This document shows positions 38,708 through 43,033 of a DNA stretch of 43,033 nucleotides, piece after piece. The stretch is from positions 1-43,033 of the IMG/VR virus record IMGVR_UViG_3300025732_000083; one strand, given 5' to 3'. Position 1 is the stretch's first letter. Each line of letters begins with the position of its first letter. Origin of the DNA: a virus. Both the position numbers and the translations under genes were made by a program. Below the pieces are notes generated by a model. That model was not told the origin of the DNA, searched no databases, and saw nothing but the letters and a program-made list of their open reading frames with translations.

Positions 38708-39124
38708 TTAAATCTCCAAAATCATTACCGAGTAAGCGAACTCAAAACCTGTCTTCTTCAAAAACGTTCGCTCCCAGCCTTTCCTGCCGGCCACCGAGAT
38801 CATCTGGCATTCTGCCGTTTTGGCGAACTCGATAATGTACGGGTGCATTGCTTCAATTTCAGTCAGATTGCCCCCGCCAAAAGGAACGTGAAGCGCTTTT
38901 TTGCGGGGGAAAAATACGAATTGGGTGACGATTGCGGAATCCGCGCCGGCCCAAAGGTGCATCTCGCCCGTGGCAATCTGATCGACAATATCCTGCAAAT
39001 TCAACGTATCTGCATTATATTCCAAGGCGTTTTCAATGTGAATTTGAACCCGCCTAAATTCTGTCAGCCATTCTGGCTCTTTTCCGTCTTTAAGCCAAGC
39101 CGGATTTACTTGTATTTCCGTCAT
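38708..39124 (-). CDS. GNAT-like acetyltransferase fold protein
   Basis: A 138-residue protein. GEMHLWAGADSAIVTQFVFFPRKKALHVPFGGG is a strand-rich middle (read in parts), and the C-terminus has AGRKGWERTFLKKTGFEFAYSV, typical of the acetyl-CoA-binding and final strands of GNAT proteins. Such proteins recur between gp10-like and ejection genes in podoviruses. They may act as virion-assembly proteins rather than enzymes. Start and stop are tightly packed with the neighbouring genes. Confidence 0.65.
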   Translation of the reverse strand: MTEIQVNPAWLKDGKEPEWLTEFRRVQIHIENALEYNADTLNLQDIVDQIATGEMHLWAGADSAIVTQFVFFPRKKALHVPFGGGNLTEIEAMHPYIIEFAKTAECQMISVAGRKGWERTFLKKTGFEFAYSVMILEI

Positions 39125-39330
39125 AAAGTTGTCGCGGTCAGCACCCCTGCATTGTCCACCACCAATTTCCAGCGGGTGCCATCCGGCGAACGCAAAATAA
39201 GGCGCTGCGGCTCCACAATTTCGACGTCTTCCAACCGCTTGCGGTTTTGCTTATCGGCCTGCTCCAAAAGCAAATTGCGCTGGGCTTCCAAGGCTTGGTC
39301 GTACCGGCCGGCGGGGGTTGGTAATTTCAT
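39121..39330 (-). CDS. Small virion-region protein of unknown function
   Basis: A 69-residue protein with a charged helix (YDQALEAQRNLLLEQADKQNRKR) and a short strand-rich end (LILRSPDGTRWKLVVDNAG). The end resembles a small beta module with DGTRWKL. It overlaps both neighbours by 4 bases. Such genes recur beside gp10-like proteins; their function is unknown. Confidence 0.7.
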   Translation of the reverse strand: MKLPTPAGRYDQALEAQRNLLLEQADKQNRKRLEDVEIVEPQRLILRSPDGTRWKLVVDNAGVLTATTL

Positions 39331-40814
39331 CGTTTGCCCCCGGCAACGCCGTCAACCCGGACAACGCCCACACGCCAGTCAGCGTCCGCATTGCCGTTGA
39401 TCTGCAAAGACACTTGCCGGCCAGTGAAACGCACGTCGGTATATGGCGTCAGTGTGTACGGGCCGTACGTCTGTTCTGTGCCTTCTGGCGTGAAACGAGA
39501 CTTGAACGTGATCTTGGTTTGGCCCTGCGTTCTCTCGTCCGGAATCAACTGCTGGGCGTGAATGATGTTGTCGCCTGCGCCAATCTCGGTCGGCCCGGCC
39601 AGCGCGTAGCGGGTAGCCACCAAGGGGGTGCCGTCAGCCGTCCAGCCGCTTTCATGGTCATACAGATAGCCGTCGGCGGATGTGGCCAACGGGTACTCAA
39701 AGACGCCTGACCCAGTCCAAGCGGTGCGCGACAGCGACCCGATAGACCAGTGTTTTTCACGGTAGTTGTAGACGACGTAACGGTCGTTTTCGGTGCTGTT
39801 GGCTGACGGGTAGAACCACCAGACTTCGCCAAAGGCGGTGTTCGCCCCGGCGTAAATCTTGGCCGACTGCACTTTGTTGATGTTGGAAAAGACGTAATCT
39901 TGGACGTCGCACGGCAGCGGGTTGACCACGCCGTCGTACATGAAAAAGCCGTTCGTCCCCATCCAGACAGCAAAGCTGTCCAAAGCTGCCATGGCGTTCG
40001 GGCCGGCCACACCACAGAACGAACCCACGCGCTCAAATCCAAAGACCAGAGGCGCACCAATGTACGTCATGGTGTGGACGTCGCTGTCGGTCCAGATCAG
40101 CGTACCACCGCGAATCCGGCGTGCGCCCATGATCGTGCCCGACGTCTGTAAGGGGAATTCACCGGCTTGGTTAGACGAGGTCTGTGACCAGACCGTCAGA
40201 GATTCTTGGTCAGCCCACTGCACCTTGCGCGGATCGCCGTCGGCTCCCAAGGCCGTCAAGAAACGCTCTGGGGTAACGACGACGCCTCGGCAGTCGGTCG
40301 GTGCAGACGCGTCAACGACAACGGCATCGTTGGCCGCGTTCAAGTCCCAATACAAAATGCGCCCGTCGTGCGGAGCGCAAAAAACGGGGTACTGGCCAAA
40401 GTTATCAATCGACCATGTTGCAGCTTCCAGCACCAAGCCAAGGCCGGGGCGCTCGACGCCGTAATCGGCGGTGCCATACGCGGCGATGCCGTAGCCCAAC
40501 TGATACACACTATCCACACGGCCAACCGTGTAGCTGGCGGGGGTGATATCGACAAACGACCCGCCACCGTACGCGTACAGTTTGGCGTTAGTGCCAATCG
40601 CAGCATACCGAACGTAATCGTTCGACTTCCACGCATACAGGCCGCGACAAACGCCGGTCAGTTGGGTGTTGCTTTCTTTGACCCAGCCGCCAACCGGCCG
40701 CATGGTGCCTTCAAACCAACGAACCAGATTGGCGTCATACCACCGACCGGCGGACTGATATTCAGTGCCGTTTCGGAATACGCCGGGCGGTAATTTGATC
40801 GGGTAAAGGGCCAT
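39327..40814 (-). CDS. Packaged-DNA stabilisation protein, P22 gp10-like
   Basis: A 495-residue tail-hub protein that would close the portal after packaging and provide the site for tail needles or spikes. It begins PIKLPPGVFRNGTEYQSAGRWYD (read in parts), then RGLYAWKSNDYVRYAAIGTN. Its repeated strand units around WxxxD (YWDLNAAND, LIWTDSDVHTMTYIG) indicate a beta-propeller, as in P22 gp10. On the closed circle it directly follows the Rz/Rz1 genes. It is the fixed right border of the variable lysis cassette. Confidence 0.85.
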   Translation of the reverse strand: MALYPIKLPPGVFRNGTEYQSAGRWYDANLVRWFEGTMRPVGGWVKESNTQLTGVCRGLYAWKSNDYVRYAAIGTNAKLYAYGGGSFVDITPASYTVGRVDSVYQLGYGIAAYGTADYGVERPGLGLVLEAATWSIDNFGQYPVFCAPHDGRILYWDLNAANDAVVVDASAPTDCRGVVVTPERFLTALGADGDPRKVQWADQESLTVWSQTSSNQAGEFPLQTSGTIMGARRIRGGTLIWTDSDVHTMTYIGAPLVFGFERVGSFCGVAGPNAMAALDSFAVWMGTNGFFMYDGVVNPLPCDVQDYVFSNINKVQSAKIYAGANTAFGEVWWFYPSANSTENDRYVVYNYREKHWSIGSLSRTAWTGSGVFEYPLATSADGYLYDHESGWTADGTPLVATRYALAGPTEIGAGDNIIHAQQLIPDERTQGQTKITFKSRFTPEGTEQTYGPYTLTPYTDVRFTGRQVSLQINGNADADWRVGVVRVDGVAGGKR

Positions 40815-40815
40815 A

Positions 40816-41298
40816 TCAGTTTTGATTTAATTGCCGGATTTGTTCGTACTGCTGGTAACAGGCTTCGAGTTCGATTCGGATGGCGTCGGCCCGTCTAGCT
40901 TCCCGGACAAGAAATTCTGCATCTTCTCGGTAAAGCTGTCTTCCGTCACACTGGCAGGGGCTTTCTGTAGTTCCGGTACTCGGGGGCACTGGCACGGCGG
41001 CTGGACGGGCAGCACGCTTGCGCAACCCGTCAACAATAGTGTCATGCTGGCGATTAAGGCGGGCAATTTCATCCGTTTTATCCTTCAATACTTTGCTGAC
41101 CTGTTGCTGCATTTCAAATTCGGTTTGGCGCAGTTTGCGTTCCATGTCGGCAACAGCCTGCGCTTCAGTAATTTTTTCTTTGTCCCACTTTGCTGTGACG
41201 TGTTCTGCGCCATCTCGCCAAGCAACAACGTGGCTGGCAGTCAAAACCAACGCCAGCAACGCATACCCGATCAACTTCCAACTTATAGACCAAGGCAT
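40816..41298 (-). CDS. Rz: Rz-like i-spanin
   Basis: A 160-residue protein with an N-terminal membrane anchor (about residues 7-27, IGYALLALVLTASHVVAW) and a long charged periplasmic coiled coil (about 30-90), typical of Rz proteins. With its partner Rz1, encoded in another frame inside it, it would fuse the inner and outer membranes in the last step of lysis. It overlaps the endolysin stop by 16 bases and ends just before the gp10-like gene. Confidence 0.88.
   Translation of the reverse strand: MPWSISWKLIGYALLALVLTASHVVAWRDGAEHVTAKWDKEKITEAQAVADMERKLRQTEFEMQQQVSKVLKDKTDEIARLNRQHDTIVDGLRKRAARPAAVPVPPSTGTTESPCQCDGRQLYREDAEFLVREARRADAIRIELEACYQQYEQIRQLNQN
40827..41072 (-). CDS. Rz1: Rz1-like o-spanin lipoprotein, nested in Rz
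   Basis: An 81-residue frame wholly inside the Rz gene, in a different frame. It starts MKLPALIASMTLLLTGC, a textbook lipoprotein signal with Cys17 lipidated, followed by Pro-rich sequence (LPVQPPCQCPRVPE). A nested, Pro-rich outer-membrane lipoprotein is the hallmark of Rz1. It would bind Rz in the periplasm. Confidence 0.85.
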   Translation of the reverse strand: MKLPALIASMTLLLTGCASVLPVQPPCQCPRVPELQKAPASVTEDSFTEKMQNFLSGKLDGPTPSESNSKPVTSSTNKSGN

Positions 41299-41747
41299 TG
41301 TCTGTATTCCTTCTGGCGGCGAATGGTCAGCCCTTTTAACGGCGCACCCTTGAATTTATCCCAGACAAGAATCTGCTGGCACGCACCCGCATAATCGCCG
41401 GCGTTCAATTTCTTCACCAGCGTAGAACCACAAAAAGCGCCTGTCCCAATATTGTATGACAGGCTTATATAGGCGTCATATTCGTATTGGTGCAAAGGCA
41501 CTTTCACGCATTTCTTGACGGCCCCTTCGTATTTGCGGATGTCGGTCAGCGCCCGATTCAACGCAGTCACCGGGTCAATCTTGTCGCCGTTTTTAACGCC
41601 TTCCGTTGTGCCAAAACCATAAGTTGGGACGTCGCCCGGTACGGGGGGTTTTGCGACAGGCTCAAAACCTTCGTGGGTGGCAATGCCGACCAAAGCGGCG
41701 GCGGATAGCGCCAGCGCGGCAATGGATGAACGGGGGTTTTGAATCAT
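41283..41747 (-). CDS. SAR endolysin, glycoside hydrolase family 24 (T4-type lysozyme)
   Basis: A 154-residue lysozyme cleaving peptidoglycan. The N-terminus (about residues 9-23, Ala-rich, IAALALSAAALVGIA) is a signal-anchor-release segment, so the enzyme is exported by Sec and activated on release. Catalytic Glu26 lies in THEGFEP; GDVPTYGFGT follows, with Asp39 and Thr42 of the active cleft. Cys79, Cys106, Cys123 and Cys152 could support disulfide control. It is the lysis enzyme of cassette B, in place of the GH19 enzyme of cassette A. Confidence 0.9.
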   Translation of the reverse strand: MIQNPRSSIAALALSAAALVGIATHEGFEPVAKPPVPGDVPTYGFGTTEGVKNGDKIDPVTALNRALTDIRKYEGAVKKCVKVPLHQYEYDAYISLSYNIGTGAFCGSTLVKKLNAGDYAGACQQILVWDKFKGAPLKGLTIRRQKEYRQCLGL

Positions 41748-41977
41748 TTGACGAAATACGACTTAAAAATAGCCCAAAGGGAGATGACGGCGACGGCTAG
41801 ACCGGACGCCCATTTCACAAAGGCAACGACGTTGTTGGCGGTTTTCCAAGCGTCAACTAAGTCTTCGACGTCCTTAGATAACTTCTCTACCTTTTCGGTC
41901 AAAAGTTCAACGTCTTTTCGAAGCAAAGCAGCTTCAATAGCGTCGTCAACTTGATGTTCGTTCGGAGCGGATAGCAT
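41744..41977 (-). CDS. Holin-like membrane protein of cassette B
   Basis: A 77-residue protein from ATG 41977; an upstream TTG at 41992 is less likely. A coiled-coil-like N-terminal part (LLTEKVEKLSKDVEDLVDAW) leads to one membrane helix (about 54-74, FVKWASGLAVAVISLWAIF). Single-helix proteins with a cytoplasmic coiled coil before SAR endolysins resemble pinholins or related small holins. It overlaps the endolysin start by ATGA and the preceding gene by 32 bases. Confidence 0.65.
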   Translation of the reverse strand: MLSAPNEHQVDDAIEAALLRKDVELLTEKVEKLSKDVEDLVDAWKTANNVVAFVKWASGLAVAVISLWAIFKSYFVK

Positions 41978-42257
41978 GGCGCAAATATTCAAATAATTCC
42001 GGGTTATCTTTCAGCAAAGCGATAATACCGCTTGCCACACAATGCACTTGCCGCTCTTTCATATGTAGCTGCATGACGTCATCAATCGCGTGGATCAATT
42101 CATGCAGTACCGTGTCGGCCTCAAATGCAGGTTGCTGCCCCCTTAAAATTCGGACAATCTGCGCTGTATAATCGTATTCCCCAAAAGCCCGGTTCATATC
42201 TTCGACAAATACAAGAGGTATGTCCCGGCCTAAAACTCGCACTACTTTTGGCAGCAT
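41946..42257 (-). CDS. HExxH metallopeptidase-like small protein
   Basis: A 103-residue protein. HELIH at 52-56 (VLHELIHAIDDV) is a zinc-peptidase motif; Glu68 or Glu87 could be the third ligand. An N-terminal segment, RDIPLVFVED, and a strand-rich VRILRG come before it. The fold would be a minimal zincin, like those annotated as putative metallopeptidases in many phages. It has no signal peptide and lies within the lysis cassette, two genes before the endolysin. Its substrate is unknown. Confidence 0.65.
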   Translation of the reverse strand: MLPKVVRVLGRDIPLVFVEDMNRAFGEYDYTAQIVRILRGQQPAFEADTVLHELIHAIDDVMQLHMKERQVHCVASGIIALLKDNPELFEYLRHAIRSERTSS

Positions 42258-42258
42258 A

Positions 42259-42474
42259 TTAAGAACACTTGGCTTTTTGCAGGTCTTCCATCTGCTTATT
42301 CAAAAATGCAATCTGTTTGTAAGCGCCTTGCAGCGCCTGCTCCATCTGCCACCAATTGATTTCAATTTGGCGGGCTTCTTCTCGCGACAATACGACGCTG
42401 CCGTCATCGTTTCGCGTCAGTGCAAAAGATGTTGCGGCTAATCCCATAAGAAAACCCAGTAACACCTTTTGCAT
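42259..42474 (-). CDS. Small exported coiled-coil protein
   Basis: A 71-residue protein with a signal peptide (KVLLGFLMGLAATSFA, cleavage at about residue 18) and a helical, Gln/Glu-rich mature part (EEARQIEINWWQMEQALQG), ending in Cys. It is probably periplasmic. It has the layout of the 54-residue exported protein in cassette A, although the sequences are different. The name or function is not known. Confidence 0.65.
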   Translation of the reverse strand: MQKVLLGFLMGLAATSFALTRNDDGSVVLSREEARQIEINWWQMEQALQGAYKQIAFLNKQMEDLQKAKCS

Positions 42475-42485
42475 AACGCCTCCGC

Positions 42486-42914
42486 TTAGTCAGTGGTTGG
42501 CCAGACCATTTGTAATGCGGCCAATTCATCTACCGTGGTGCAAGCAGTGACAGCAGCTTCGTTGACGTCCGACGCGGCCCGAATTGCGGCGCGGGCGGCC
42601 AGAACGTCAGCGGCAACCGCTATGCCCTTCTCTGTTGCACGAATGATCTTCCAATCACTGGGGGCGATCATGCTGCCGGCGGCTGCCTTGATTGCGGCAA
42701 TCGCACTGGCCTTGCACGTAGCGAGGTCTTTCGGATTGCCCGGACCCCAGTAGTAGCGGTCATCATACGCCGGGGCGTCAGGGGCTTCCGTTACGCCGAT
42801 GGAGGCTTTTTCCGCTGCGGTTGACAGGCGTAGCCAGTTGGCCGGGTATTGCGTACCGTCTTCGGTGGTAAATGGCGTGTCGAGTGGGAGGGGAACTCCG
42901 TTTAGTAGAAACAT
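42486..42914 (-). CDS. Fibre-linked protein, long form (DUF4376-like)
   Basis: A 142-residue protein with ATG 42914 three bases after the fibre stop. The first 45 residues match the 57-residue protein at 3080-3253 (MFLLNG, PLPLDTPF, PANWLRL). The remainder has WKIIRATEKGIAV and AAIRAASDVNEAAVTACTTVDEL, a pattern I recognise from DUF4376-type tail-fibre domains and small fibre-assembly proteins. It probably binds or chaperones the fibre. It marks the left border of cassette B. Confidence 0.75.
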   Translation of the reverse strand: MFLLNGVPLPLDTPFTTEDGTQYPANWLRLSTAAEKASIGVTEAPDAPAYDDRYYWGPGNPKDLATCKASAIAAIKAAAGSMIAPSDWKIIRATEKGIAVAADVLAARAAIRAASDVNEAAVTACTTVDELAALQMVWPTTD

Positions 42915-43033
42915 GGGTTACCTCGCAAGAGCGTTCTTGAATGGGTTTTCGGCGAAGGCTGCGAAGATCATAGACGTTCCAGAGTTGTTCATCTCACTGG
43001 TGGAATTTCTGATCTTGAAGCCGTTTGAAAGAA
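42907..43033. repeat. Contig-end copy of the 127-bp repeat
   Basis: Identical to 3246-3372 in all 127 bases. It closes the genome into a circle of 39,661 bp (3246 to 42906). It is not a terminal repeat of packaged DNA, since its partner lies inside the window, 3.2 kb from the left end. Confidence 0.95.
42918..43033 (-). CDS. Tail fibre gene, C-terminal end (partial, duplicate copy)
   Basis: Stop codon and the last 37 codons of the fibre gene, ending in ENPFKNALAR. They are identical to the end of the complete gene at 3257-5590. The gene is cut by the window edge. I read it as the same gene reached by the assembly through a second path, not as a second fibre. Confidence 0.9.
   Translation of the reverse strand, partial: LSNGFKIRNSTSEMNNSGTSMIFAAFAENPFKNALAR

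Noticed and set aside
3246-43033. Direct terminal repeat of packaged DNA
   Set aside because: The copy at the right end has its partner 3.2 kb inside the left end, and the length equals a common assembly k. The repeat does not flank the genome.
1-43033. tRNA genes, CRISPR arrays, insertion sequences, classical integrase or CI repressor
   Set aside because: Searched by eye on both strands; no cloverleaf, regular spacer array, transposase, tyrosine recombinase or CI-like protein was recognised.

Overview
The window is a nearly complete tailed-phage genome with podovirus-type virion genes, apparently a contig assembled from a mixed phage population. The host should be Gram-negative. An Rz gene with a complete Rz1 nested inside it, a lipoprotein-type signal and two endolysins all belong to lysis of a two-membrane cell. 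The portal, DUF5309/SU10-type capsid, SU10-type adaptor, P22 gp10-like stabilisation protein and ejection proteins resemble Bcep22/BPP-1-like and related proteobacterial podoviruses. A proteobacterium is therefore likely, but the host cannot be named from sequence alone. I see no tRNA, CRISPR array, reverse transcriptase, integrase of the tyrosine type or CI-like repressor.

The layout makes sense as a circle. The last 127 bases (42907-43033) are identical to 3246-3372, so position 42906 runs on into 3246 and closes a 39,661-bp circle. Bases 1-3245 are then an alternative version of 40816-42906, not extra genome. On that circle a long minus-strand late operon reads: small terminase (17488), serine recombinase, large terminase, portal, scaffold, capsid, adaptor, tail proteins, fibre (ending 3257), then at 42914 the fibre-linked protein, lysis cassette B (SAR GH24 endolysin, Rz/Rz1), the gp10-like protein, and the ejection proteins ending at 33492. 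Cassette A (1-3253) occupies the same slot after the fibre. It carries an unrelated GH19 endolysin, a holin-like protein, a lipoprotein and the start of a small membrane protein.

The early and middle genes form a second minus-strand operon from 31907 to 19397: RuvC-like resolvase, SNF2 helicase, DUF2800 Fe-S nuclease, DUF2815/Enc34-type single-strand binding protein, family A DNA polymerase, primase-helicase and about eighteen small genes. Many of these genes overlap by ATGA or GTGA, indicating translational coupling. Two short plus-strand units face them. One is five tiny unknown genes at 17626-18518, behind a promoter with a perfect TATAAT. The other is an AlpA-like DNA-binding protein, an HNH endonuclease and a glycosyltransferase at 32077-33517.

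The 0.88-kb gap at 18519-19396 lies between two convergent operons and is rich in signals. It holds a strong terminator, paired operator-like motifs, a long palindrome, and an array of about thirteen CTGAA-based repeats in both orientations beside AT-rich DNA and a DnaA-box-like site. I read it as the probable replication origin. A second signal-rich gap (16775-17050), between the small terminase and the recombinase, holds CGGTCAGTG repeats and two nine-G tracts; it may be a packaging or recombination site.
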